This document shows positions 4,377 to 11,907 of a stretch of DNA of 16,244 nucleotides, one piece after another. Under the pieces are notes generated by a model. It did no database searches. It had not been told where the DNA came from and saw nothing but the letters and a program-made list of their open reading frames with translations. Source of the DNA: Treponema sp. (GTDB lineage: Bacteria > Spirochaetota > Spirochaetia > Treponematales > Breznakiellaceae). The position numbers were made by a program, and so were the translations under genes. Within the stretch, counting starts at the first letter, position 1; each line of letters starts with the position of its first letter. The stretch spans positions 1 to 16,244 of the forward strand of contig JAIRSD010000062.1 of assembly GCA_031255615.1 (NCBI GenBank), written 5' to 3'.

Positions 4377-6998
4377 ATGAAACGAATGGATCTGGCCGGC
4401 CCTTGGCGGCTTTCCGAACCGGCTCCCCCCGCGGCGGGGGAGAATCCCGGCGGGGATCCCCTTATCAGGGATCCCGGGGGCATACCCGGACGGCTCCCCG
4501 GCTGTAGTTACCTGGACCTTATGGCCGCGGGGCTTGTCCCCGATCCCTTTTGGGGCCTGAACGAGGAGGAGGGCCGGAAGGCCGCGGACCGGGACTTTGA
4601 GTATTCCCGGACCTTTAGCCTGGGAAAGGAAGACCTGGAGGGGGAACGGCTTGACCTGGTGATCTCCGGCCTTGACACCCTGGCCCAGGTACGGGTAAAC
4701 GGCCGGGAGGCGGGCCGGGGGGACAACGTGTTCCGCCTCTGGCGCTTTGACGTAAAGCGTCTGGTCCATGAGGGGGAAAACAGCATCTCCATCCTGTTTG
4801 AAAACCCCTACCCCGTCCTCAGGCAAAGACAGGCCGCCCGCCCCATGGCCTCCATGGGGGGGATCAAGGGGATCGCCCATATCCGCAAGGTCCAAAGCCA
4901 CTTCGGCTGGGACTGGGGGCCCTGTCTGCCCCCCGCGGGGGTCTCCGGCGGCATCGCCCTGGAGTCCTACGACCGGCGGATTGAGGACTGCCGAATCCGG
5001 CAGGAACACCGGGACGGGAGGGTTGCGCTGCGGGTAAACGTCAGGCTGGACGGGGGGGATTCCGGCGCTGCGGGGCCGCGAAGCCTGCGCTACTCCCTGG
5101 AGGCCCCCGGCGGGGCCCTGACGGAGGGGGCCCTCCCCCTGGAGGGGGATGCGGGGGCCTTCGATATAGACATAGAGGATCCCCGGCTCTGGTGGTGCAA
5201 CGGCCTGGGGGACCAGCCCCTGTACCGGCTCAGGATCAGCGCAGCGGAGGAGGGGGAAGCCGGGGGCCGGATCCTCGATTCGATGGAGGAGAGCCTGGGG
5301 CTCAGGACCATTACCCTGGACAGGAAACCGGACCGGCAGGGGGCGGCCTTCCGATTCGTGATTAACGGCGTGCCCGTCTTCGCCCGGGGGGCGGACTGGA
5401 TTCCCGGCGACAGTTTTGTTACCCGCGCCGCCGGGGATGTCCGGTTTTATATCGAAAGCGCCAAGTGGGCCAACATGAATATGCTCCGGGTCTGGGGGGG
5501 CGGCTACTACGAATCCGCGGAATTCTACCGGGCCTGTGACGAAAACGGCATCCTGGTGTGGCAGGATTTCTGTTTCGCCTGCAGCCCCTACCCCTTCGAC
5601 GATCCGGCCTTCCTGGAAAATCTGCGGCAGGAGGTTATCGACAATGTGCGCCGCCTCCGCCACCACCCAAGCCTGGCCCTGTGGAGCGGCAACAACGAAA
5701 ATGAGATACTCCGGGCCCTGTGGAAACGGAACAAGGGGCTCGACGAATCGAACAACGGCTTCTACTACGACAGCCTCGCCGGATGGGTTGCGGAGCTTGA
5801 CGGGACGACCCCCTACTGGCCCGGTTCCCCCTCGTCGGGGGAGCGGGGCCGCAACGCCAACGACCTCAACTTCGGCGACACCCACCTGTGGCAGGTCTGG
5901 CACGGCCTGATGCCGGTTGAATATTTCCGCAAACTTCCCACCCGGTTCTGCTCCGAATTCGGCCTTGAATCCTTCCCCTCCATGCGGGCCCTGGGACTCT
6001 TCACCAATGAAACCAATCCCCGGATCGGGGATCCGGTGATGATGGGCCATCAGAAATCCCTGGGGGGAAACCAGAAGATCCTCTTTTACCTCCTGGCAAA
6101 GTACCGGAACCCCCAAAAATTCAGGGATCTGGCCTACCTTTCCCAGCTTGTGCAGGCCGACGCCATAGCCTTCGCCACGGAGCATTGGCGGCGGAACATG
6201 GCCCACTGCGGGGGGGCCCTGTACTGGCAGTACAACGACTGCTGGCCCACCGCTTCCTGGGCGGGGATCGATTACGCCAAACAGTACAAGGCCCTGCATT
6301 ACCGGGCCCGGCATTTCAACAAATCCCTCGCTCTGTCCAACGATTACTACCGGGACCGGGCGGAAATTTACCTGGCCAACGACCTGCCGGAGGATTTTCA
6401 GGGGATTCTGGAATGGAAATTCGTTGATTTTTACGGCCGTTCGGTAAAAAACGGAGAATGTCCCGCGGCGGTCCCCGGAACCGCGGCCCGGCGGATCCTG
6501 ATCCTGAATTACCGGGAGATTCTCGGAGGCTGGAAGAAGGACCGGCTGGCGCTGATTCTGAAGCTCCGCCGGACCGGGGGCGCAGCCGCGGAGGAGGGGG
6601 AAATCATAGACCGGAGGAACTATCTTTTGGTCCCCGACAAACGCGCCGCCCTCCCCCGGACCCGGATCTCCTGCTCCTGCGTCGTAGAGGGGGGCAGGGC
6701 TCAAATCGCCCTTGATTCCGCCGTCTATGCCCGGCATGTGTACCTGGAGGCCGAGGGGGTGGAGGCGCCATTTTCCGACAACTTCTTCGACATCGAGGGC
6801 GGGGAAACCCGCACGGTCAGCGTCCCCCTGCCGGAGGAGATAAAAGAGGACGGGAAGGCCTTTGCCCGGCGGATCCGGGTGCGGAGTCTGGCGGACGCGG
6901 AATGTTCCGGCGGTCCGGCGGCGGATTCCCTCCGCCGTTTTGCCATGCGCTTCCAGCCGATCAACCTGATCACCTGGTTCCTCTTTAAGTTCCTGTAG
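4377..6998 (+). CDS. Beta-mannosidase, glycoside hydrolase family 2
   Basis: This retaining exo-hydrolase removes terminal beta-mannose from mannooligosaccharides. There is no signal peptide, so it should act in the cytoplasm on imported oligosaccharides. The 873 residues show the family layout. The N-terminal sugar-binding domain carries PGCSYLDLMAAGLVPDPFWG and GLDTLAQVRVNG...DNVFRLWRFDVK. The KVQSHFGWDWGPCLPP motif follows, then an immunoglobulin-like linker, and the TIM barrel with MLRVWGGGYYE, acid/base Glu441 in WSGNNENE and nucleophile Glu527 in FCSEFGLESF. The C-terminal beta domains are less conserved. ATG 4377 is preferred because GGAGG sits 5 bases upstream; an ATG at 4365 lies upstream of that site and would add four residues. 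The neighbours are not sugar genes, so it may work alone. The promoter is unclear. Confidence 0.9.
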   Translation: MKRMDLAGPWRLSEPAPPAAGENPGGDPLIRDPGGIPGRLPGCSYLDLMAAGLVPDPFWGLNEEEGRKAADRDFEYSRTFSLGKEDLEGERLDLVISGLDTLAQVRVNGREAGRGDNVFRLWRFDVKRLVHEGENSISILFENPYPVLRQRQAARPMASMGGIKGIAHIRKVQSHFGWDWGPCLPPAGVSGGIALESYDRRIEDCRIRQEHRDGRVALRVNVRLDGGDSGAAGPRSLRYSLEAPGGALTEGALPLEGDAGAFDIDIEDPRLWWCNGLGDQPLYRLRISAAEEGEAGGRILDSMEESLGLRTITLDRKPDRQGAAFRFVINGVPVFARGADWIPGDSFVTRAAGDVRFYIESAKWANMNMLRVWGGGYYESAEFYRACDENGILVWQDFCFACSPYPFDDPAFLENLRQEVIDNVRRLRHHPSLALWSGNNENEILRALWKRNKGLDESNNGFYYDSLAGWVAELDGTTPYWPGSPSSGERGRNANDLNFGDTHLWQVWHGLMPVEYFRKLPTRFCSEFGLESFPSMRALGLFTNETNPRIGDPVMMGHQKSLGGNQKILFYLLAKYRNPQKFRDLAYLSQLVQADAIAFATEHWRRNMAHCGGALYWQYNDCWPTASWAGIDYAKQYKALHYRARHFNKSLALSNDYYRDRAEIYLANDLPEDFQGILEWKFVDFYGRSVKNGECPAAVPGTAARRILILNYREILGGWKKDRLALILKLRRTGGAAAEEGEIIDRRNYLLVPDKRAALPRTRISCSCVVEGGRAQIALDSAVYARHVYLEAEGVEAPFSDNFFDIEGGETRTVSVPLPEEIKEDGKAFARRIRVRSLADAECSGGPAADSLRRFAMRFQPINLITWFLFKFL

Positions 6999-7004
6999 CC
7001 CGGA

Positions 7005-7070
7005 AACCGCCGGTTGCATCGGTCGTATATATCCGTATATATCGAGCGCAAAACCGGGGATCCGGCGGTT
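7005..7070. repeat. Inverted repeat between the mannosidase stop and tRNA-Asp
   Basis: AACCGCCGG (7005-7013) and CCGGCGGTT (7062-7070) are perfect inverted arms separated by 48 bases. The right arm overlaps the first two bases of the tRNA-Asp -35 box. Between them is a direct repeat, TATATATC at 7026-7033 with a second copy shortly after. Possible roles are a mannosidase 3' end structure or an operator; nothing decides between them. Confidence 0.5.
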
Positions 7071-7097
7071 GACATTTTTTCGCGTCCCCGTTATGCT
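7069..7097 (+). promoter_or_regulatory. Promoter of tRNA-Asp
   Basis: TTGACA (7069-7074) is followed after 17 bases by TATGCT (7092-7097). The predicted start, near 7104, is a few bases before the mature tRNA 5' end. Confidence 0.8.
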
Positions 7098-7109
7098 GAA
7101 ATAGCTTTT

Positions 7110-7184
7110 GGGGGCGTAGTGAAGCTGGTTTATCACGCTGGCCTGTCAAGCCGGAGATCGCGGGTTCAAGCCCCGTCGCTCCCG
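7110..7184 (+). tRNA. tRNA-Asp (anticodon GTC)
   Basis: The full cloverleaf can be drawn. The acceptor strands are GGGGGCG and CGCTCCC with discriminator G. The anticodon stem CTGGC/GCCGG holds loop CTGTCAA (anticodon 7145-7147), and the T arm is GCGGG-TTCAAGC-CCCGT. The CCA end is not encoded. It has its own promoter and a terminator immediately after. Confidence 0.95.
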
Positions 7185-7190
7185 TAAAAA

Positions 7191-7212
7191 CCGCCCTTAG
7201 GGCGGTTTTTTT
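7191..7212 (+). terminator. Intrinsic terminator of tRNA-Asp
   Basis: The CCGCCC-TTA-GGGCGG stem is followed by seven T residues and preceded by an A-run. It starts seven bases after the tRNA. Confidence 0.92.
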
Positions 7213-7261
7213 ATGGGGTTTCCCCGGCTGTCCCGGGCGGGAAAGGCGGAGCACAGCGAAG

Positions 7262-7386
7262 GCGAAAGCCGGCACGGCTTTCGCCCGCGCAAGGGATAGA
7301 AGCGGAATTCCCCGCCCCCGGCGGGGGCGGGGAATTGGAGCGGATAGCCCGGTTTTTGGCGCGGAGCGCCAAAAATGCGCCCAACA
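7262..7386 (-). repeat. Family 1 interspersed palindromic repeat, copy B
   Basis: This is the reverse-complement orientation of copies A and C, running from TTGGGCGCA at about 7386-7376 on the minus strand. Modules are the variable hairpin TTTTTGGCGC-GGA-GCGCCAAAAA (7353-7375), the constant CCGGGCTATCCGCTCC, the 31-bp palindrome (7306-7336), CCGCTTCTATCCCTTGCGCG, and a third hairpin GCGAAAGCC/GGCTTTCGC (7262-7284). It lies between the terminator of tRNA-Asp and the promoter of tRNA-Pro. Confidence 0.87.
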
Positions 7387-7442
7387 TAGATCCGATATCC
7401 GGTATTTTCCAATCCAAATTGGGAATTGCCGGTTCCAGGCGG

Positions 7443-7472
7443 TTGATCATCCCCCTTTCATTGTTCTATAGT
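7443..7472 (+). promoter_or_regulatory. Probable promoter of tRNA-Pro
   Basis: TTGATC (7443-7448) is followed after 18 bases by TATAGT (7467-7472), about 15 bases before the mature tRNA. Confidence 0.6.
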
Positions 7473-7487
7473 GGGAGCTCTGTAATT

Positions 7488-7560
7488 CGGGACGTAGGAT
7501 AGTGGCTAATCCGTCTGGTTCGGGACCAGAAGATCGGCGGTTCAAATCCGCCCGTCCCGA
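7488..7560 (+). tRNA. tRNA-Pro (anticodon CGG)
   Basis: Acceptor strands CGGGACG and CGTCCCG carry discriminator A. The anticodon stem TCTGG/CCAGA holds loop TTCGGGA, with anticodon at 7521-7523 followed by G37, typical of proline tRNAs. The T arm is GGCGG-TTCAAAT-CCGCC. CCA is not encoded. No strong terminator follows, so transcription may continue into the HD gene 70 bases downstream. Confidence 0.94.
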
Positions 7561-7629
7561 TTAGTACACGCGGTATACGGAATTTTTTGCGCCGCCCTTC
7601 CGGTTTCGGCGGATCATTCAGGGAAAGTA

Positions 7630-8247
7630 TTGCACTTTTCCATAAAAGACGTTATTGATGACTGCACCATTATGCTGATGACCGACGAGAAACGCCAGAT
7701 CCTGACCAATATGGTAACCGCCCCCTATGTGGCCTTGGCTACCAGGCTGATACCCATGGCCAGAAAGTCCAGCGGCAACCAGTTCCGTCATCAGATGGAG
7801 ACCAGGGCTATCCTTATTGATTACGGATATGTCAGCGCCGTTCTCCATAAGGCCGCCCTTACCCACGATATTCTGGAGGACCTGGAGGGCTTCGATGTCA
7901 ACCTCCTCAGGAACGCCGACTCCGACGGTCCGGCGGTCTATGGACTGGTGATGGAGGTAACCCGGCGGAGGGGGGAGAGCAAGGCCGATTTTCTCCGCAG
8001 AATTTTTGAACAGGGCAGTTGGGAGGCGAAACTGATAAAATGCGCCGACCGGATAAGCAACATGATAGCCCTGGGCATCGGGCTCAATACGGAGCGGGCC
8101 TTCATTCAGAGGTACTGCGCGGAAACGGAGGAATTCGTCCTCCCCATCGCCCAGATGGTGGACCGCGATATGTATACCGAGCTGAGGGACCTTATCGATT
8201 CACGGCGCGGGCTGCTTTTTCCAAAGGACGAGTCCCGGGGGGCCTGA
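7630..8247 (+). CDS. Stand-alone Rel/SpoT-type HD hydrolase (possible small alarmone hydrolase)
   Basis: The 205-residue protein consists of one HD domain with the pattern of the (p)ppGpp hydrolase half of Rel/SpoT. It has ARKSSG (RKS at 45-47), His54 in QFRHQ, the THDILED box with His79-Asp80 and Glu83-Asp84, and KCADRISNM with Asp140 and Asn144. In Rel enzymes these positions bind manganese and the guanine nucleotide and cleave the 3' pyrophosphate. There is no synthetase, TGS or ACT domain, so it resembles MESH1-type small alarmone hydrolases. The substrate is inferred and could be another nucleotide. The TTG start at 7630 gives the usual N-terminal length before RKS; GGGAAAG lies just upstream, rather close. 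The first ATG (7673) would remove 14 residues. It may be co-transcribed with tRNA-Pro. Confidence 0.72.
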   Translation: MHFSIKDVIDDCTIMLMTDEKRQILTNMVTAPYVALATRLIPMARKSSGNQFRHQMETRAILIDYGYVSAVLHKAALTHDILEDLEGFDVNLLRNADSDGPAVYGLVMEVTRRRGESKADFLRRIFEQGSWEAKLIKCADRISNMIALGIGLNTERAFIQRYCAETEEFVLPIAQMVDRDMYTELRDLIDSRRGLLFPKDESRGA

Positions 8248-8440
8248 ATTGCCAGGATGCCGGGCCTTCCCGGCGCCTCGGCGGGCGGTCCGTTGAGTCC
8301 GGGTTTTGCGCCCGCCCCGCGATTCCCGCTGCGCTCCACGCCGCGAAAACGCGGGTTCCGGGCCGCCTTCGTTTCGATCCGGTTTGCGGATCGCGGGATT
8401 TTATGCGCGGCGGGCGGCGGACTGCTAGACCGCCCCTCCC
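8248..8440. other. Gene-free stretch with three GC-rich hairpins
   Basis: No gene is supported here. Perfect stems occur at 8259-8274 (GCCGGG-CCTT-CCCGGC), 8341-8354 (CCGCG-AAAA-CGCGG) and 8375-8393 (CGATCCG-GTTTG-CGGATCG). The first lies 11 bases after the HD-gene stop and could slow or stop transcription, but it has no T-run. Confidence 0.5.
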
Positions 8441-8454
8441 CGTCATGTTATGCT
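8426..8454 (+). promoter_or_regulatory. Possible promoter of the foldase operon
   Basis: TAGACC (8426-8431) is followed after 17 bases by TATGCT (8449-8454), the same -10 sequence as at tRNA-Asp. The start near 8461 would give a leader of about 150 bases containing GGCCGG and CCGGCC arms. The -35 match is only four of six. Confidence 0.45.
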
Positions 8455-8610
8455 AAACCACGGCGGGTTTTTTGAAACTTCGGCTTCGGAAAATCCGCAA
8501 ACACCGCAAGTCCGCGGCGGCAGGCCGGGAATTTGCGAGACCTGTGAAAGAACCGGCCGGGTTCCCGAACAAGTCTGGTAAACAAAATCAGGTACGAGGT
8601 GCAGTTTTTT

Positions 8611-10125
8611 ATGGCAAACAAGGCGAAAAGGCCGCCGCTTCAGGAAGAAGATTCGGCAAAATCGGACATTATCCGCCGGTTTAAGGAAAATCCGGCCGTT
8701 TTTATCGGCACCGTGGCGGTGCTGATCATTGTTATCGTTGCTTTTGTGTTTGTCCCCGCTTTTGTACCCAACGCGGGGGGCCTGGGGGCGGATCTTACCT
8801 TTGGCTACTACGAGAAGGAACCTATTACCTACCGCCGGGGCAACTATTTCGCCCAGATGCACGATTACTACAATAGCCAGATGCAGGGGAATTTCAACGC
8901 CGACGACGCCTATTTCGCGAATTTCCAGATATGGCAAAACGCCTATCACGCCGCGGTGGTTCATACGGCGATTCTTCAGGAAATGAAGAAGGCCGGTTAC
9001 GACGCGCCCAGGGATCTGGTTGACCGTGAAGTGGCGCTGCAGTACATGGAGCGCTACCGCCAGGAAGACAGTTCCGGCAGAATGGCGCTGTGGCGGAACG
9101 TCAAGGAAACGGTCGCCGTCGATAAATATTTACAGGACCAGTATGATCTCCTGAAACCCCCGGGGGAAGAAGAATTTGTGATGTCCATGGCGTCTCCCCA
9201 GCGCCGTTTTGAGGGGACCGCCTATAATCTTCGGGATTATCCGGAGACGGAAGTCGCCGCCTTTGCGGCCCAAAATTCCGCCCTTTTCCGGTCCATCCAC
9301 CTTTCCCGGATTACGATTACCTCCGGCGAGCGGGAGGCTCAGCAGATCCTCGGTTCCGTAAAGGACGGGACCTCAAGTTTCGAGGACGCGGCGCGGAATC
9401 AATCCATGGATAATTTTGCCGACCGGGGGGGGGATATGGGCGCCCAAATGGCCTACGAGTTGGCAACGGTTATCGCCGATGAGACGGAGCGGGAAAAGGT
9501 CCTCACCCTGAGAAAAGGCGAAGTGAGCGATCTGATCAGCGGCGGGGAAAACTGGATCTTTTTTCGGGCCGAGGAAGATCCCGCCCCCTTTAACGCCGGC
9601 GATTCTTCCCAGATGGAAAAAATCCGATCCTATATTTTGCTCTTTGAAAGGGGCCGGATGGACGATTACTTCATCCAAAGGGCGGAGGAATTGCGGACGA
9701 AGGCCATGGCCGGGGGCGCCGACGGCTTCTCCCTTTCCATTGAAGAGGAGGGGCTTGCCAAATTCAGCTTCGGCCCCCTGGCAATAAACTACGGCAACCA
9801 GGAATTTCTTCCGCGGCTTACGAATGTTGAAGGTTTTACCGACGCGGCCCTTTCGAGTTTTGTTGTAACCGACAGTTTTTGGCAGACCGCCTTTTCTACC
9901 CCCCTGGGAACCGTTTCCGAACCCCTGGTTTTGGGGGATCAGGTGCTGCTCCTCTTTCCCCTGGAAGAGACGGAGGCTGAGGAATCCTCCCTCGGACTCC
10001 ATAGGGCCTACTTTCAATACTATGTCCAGGCCGCGGTAAGTAATATCACTCCCTTTTTCATCCAGAGCCCGAAATTGCAGGATCAATTCTGGGGGACCTA
10101 CAGCCGTTATTTCCTGGGAGAATAA
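8611..10125 (+). CDS. Membrane-anchored parvulin-type peptidyl-prolyl isomerase (SurA/PpiD-like)
   Basis: This is a predicted periplasmic foldase for envelope proteins, 504 residues. A short cytoplasmic head rich in Lys/Arg precedes one transmembrane segment at about 29-51 (AVFIGTVAVLIIVIVAFVFV). A helical SurA/PpiD-type N-terminal region follows to about 215. A parvulin-like domain spans about 217-330: the AQQILGSVKDG...SFEDAARNQS stretch, RGGDMG, and LRKGEVSDLI...WIFFRAEED fit the rotamase pattern. The C-terminal part (about 340-504) is chaperone-like and not assignable. One anchor and one parvulin domain resemble PpiD. ATG 8611 is chosen with GAGGTG upstream; a GTG at 8599 would add four residues. 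The stop is 11 bases before the next gene, so the two form an operon. Confidence 0.75.
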   Translation: MANKAKRPPLQEEDSAKSDIIRRFKENPAVFIGTVAVLIIVIVAFVFVPAFVPNAGGLGADLTFGYYEKEPITYRRGNYFAQMHDYYNSQMQGNFNADDAYFANFQIWQNAYHAAVVHTAILQEMKKAGYDAPRDLVDREVALQYMERYRQEDSSGRMALWRNVKETVAVDKYLQDQYDLLKPPGEEEFVMSMASPQRRFEGTAYNLRDYPETEVAAFAAQNSALFRSIHLSRITITSGEREAQQILGSVKDGTSSFEDAARNQSMDNFADRGGDMGAQMAYELATVIADETEREKVLTLRKGEVSDLISGGENWIFFRAEEDPAPFNAGDSSQMEKIRSYILLFERGRMDDYFIQRAEELRTKAMAGGADGFSLSIEEEGLAKFSFGPLAINYGNQEFLPRLTNVEGFTDAALSSFVVTDSFWQTAFSTPLGTVSEPLVLGDQVLLLFPLEETEAEESSLGLHRAYFQYYVQAAVSNITPFFIQSPKLQDQFWGTYSRYFLGE

Positions 10126-10136
10126 AGGGAATCCCC

Positions 10137-11858
10137 GTGCCCGATCCTTCCGGGGAGGAAGAATTTCCCCGCGTTATTAAGGCGCGGCGGGGATTTTCCG
10201 TTTCCTACCGGGGGAAAACCCTGTTGTCCACGGTCGATCCCTTGGCGCAGGGGGAACGGGCGGTTGAAGCCCTCCCTTCACGGGACGGAACCCTCTATCT
10301 CTGTCCTTCCCCCCTGTTTGGCTACGGCTTGCCGGCCCTCCTGAAACGGATTGAGATTCAGGAGCCGGATTCGGCGGTTCTCTGCGTGGAAGCGGACCGG
10401 CGGCTTCTGGCCCTGTCCCTTGAAAACCGGGACGGCGGCCCCCTGCCTGCCGGCGGCCCCCGCCTGTCCATGGAGGGGATCGCCGGAGCGGCCCCCCGGC
10501 CCGGCGAAGCGCCGGCGGCGGGTATAGAGCGGGTCTGCGCCGCGGCGCTGGGACGCTGGGGAGGCCGCCGGTTCCGCCGGGTGGAAGTTCTGCGTCTTTC
10601 CGGCGGCTGGCGGCTTTACCCTGAACTGTACGCCGCCCTTGCGGAGACCCTCCGGGGCGGCATCGCCCTGGACTGGGGCAACGCCATGACCCTGGTAAAA
10701 TTGGGCCGCCGTTACGCCAGAAACTTTATCCGCAACTTGACCCTTATCCCCCGCTGCCCCTCCCTTTCCGCCCTTTCCTATGACCGGGATCCTGTCCTGG
10801 TCTTGGGCGCGGGGCCCTCCCTGGATTCCTTCCTCCAGGTCCTGGCAAAATATTCCCCGCAAAAAGCGGAAAGGAATTTCAGAATAATCTGCGTGGATAC
10901 GGTAATCCCCAGCCTTAAAGATCGGGGAATACGGCCGGACCTGGTTGTGGCCTTGGAAAGCCAGCATTGGAACCTGCGGGATTTTACCGGCGCCGGGAAT
11001 TGGGGGGTTCCCCTTGCCATGGACCTTTCCGCCCTTCCCGCCACCGCGGAGGCCCTCGGCGGATCCTGCTACCTCTTTTTTACCCCCTGGACGGAGTTGA
11101 ACCTATTCAAGCGCCTAAAGACGGCGGCCCTCCTCCCCGAGCTATTTCCTCCCCTGGGATCCGTGGGGCTCAGCGCCACGGCGGCGGCGCTGCGCTTAAC
11201 CCGGGGGCCGGTGATCCTCTGCGGCATTGACTTTTCCTTTACCCTGGATAGTTATCATGCCCGCTCCACTCCGGCCCATCGGGAAAGGCTCCGCCGCCAA
11301 AATCGTTTCCGGGGCATCCTCAACCAGGACGCCGCCTTTCGCGGCGCGGCCTTCAGGGGGATTTCCAAAACGGGCGGGCCGGTGCGCAGCGACCCCGCCA
11401 TGCGGAACTACCGGGATCTCTTTGAGCGGGAATTCGCCGCCGAAGCCCGGCTGAGGGACATTGAAGGTTCCGGCCTCCCCCTGGGGATTCCCAGCCTTGC
11501 CCCTGAGGAGGCGGCGGCGATCCTGGGGGCCGGTAGGGGCCGGCGCGGCGCGGAAAGGATGAACCCAAAACCGGGGGGAACGGAGTACGACAGGAACGCG
11601 GCCCGGCGGCTTAAGGAATTTTTCTTGAACGAGCGGGAATCTTTAAGGAAACTACGGGAAATCCTGCGGGGGGAACGCGGCATGGAGGGGCAAGAATTTG
11701 AAGGACTCCTTGATTCCTGCGATTACCTTTGGGCCCATTTCCCCGACTGCGCCGGCCGCCGCCGGCCGGCGGCGGACATCTCTTTCCTCAAACGGGCAAG
11801 GACGGAAATAGAACCCTTTATGGCCCTCTGGGATCGCGGCCTGGAATCCCGCGGCTAA
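10137..11858 (+). CDS. MptE-like / DUF115 family protein
   Basis: The 573-residue protein has a Rossmann-type MptE-like domain (PF01973, DUF115) at about 215-400. It contains DPVLVLGAGPSLDSFL (from 218), IICVDTVIPSLKDRGIRPDLVVALES, and the closing LCGIDFSFTLDSYHARSTP. Members include archaeal 6-hydroxymethylpterin pyrophosphokinases, and the fold also appears in Maf-type motility-associated glycosyltransferases. In a bacterium of this type a role in surface or flagellar glycosylation is likelier than pterin synthesis, but this is inference. The N-terminal 210 residues are less conserved, and the C-terminus is a charged helical tail. The GTG start at 10137 has AAGGGA six bases upstream. The gap to the foldase gene is only 11 bases. 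Convergent lepA ends 49 bases downstream. Confidence 0.75.
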   Translation: MPDPSGEEEFPRVIKARRGFSVSYRGKTLLSTVDPLAQGERAVEALPSRDGTLYLCPSPLFGYGLPALLKRIEIQEPDSAVLCVEADRRLLALSLENRDGGPLPAGGPRLSMEGIAGAAPRPGEAPAAGIERVCAAALGRWGGRRFRRVEVLRLSGGWRLYPELYAALAETLRGGIALDWGNAMTLVKLGRRYARNFIRNLTLIPRCPSLSALSYDRDPVLVLGAGPSLDSFLQVLAKYSPQKAERNFRIICVDTVIPSLKDRGIRPDLVVALESQHWNLRDFTGAGNWGVPLAMDLSALPATAEALGGSCYLFFTPWTELNLFKRLKTAALLPELFPPLGSVGLSATAAALRLTRGPVILCGIDFSFTLDSYHARSTPAHRERLRRQNRFRGILNQDAAFRGAAFRGISKTGGPVRSDPAMRNYRDLFEREFAAEARLRDIEGSGLPLGIPSLAPEEAAAILGAGRGRRGAERMNPKPGGTEYDRNAARRLKEFFLNERESLRKLREILRGERGMEGQEFEGLLDSCDYLWAHFPDCAGRRRPAADISFLKRARTEIEPFMALWDRGLESRG

Positions 11859-11907
11859 GGCCGGCGATCCTGCGGGCGGCAAGGGTGGAGCGAACGCTTC
11901 CCGGCTA

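Noticed and set aside
4050..7136. Very long minus-strand open frame opposite the beta-mannosidase
   Set aside because: It is Pro/Gly/Val-rich with no recognisable domain, lies antisense to a gene with all GH2 motifs, and arises from strong G/C bias at third positions.
11887..11901. Bidirectional terminator between the MptE-like gene and lepA
   Set aside because: GGAGCG and CGCTTCC pair only with a bulged base and there is no T-run on either strand; too weak to list.
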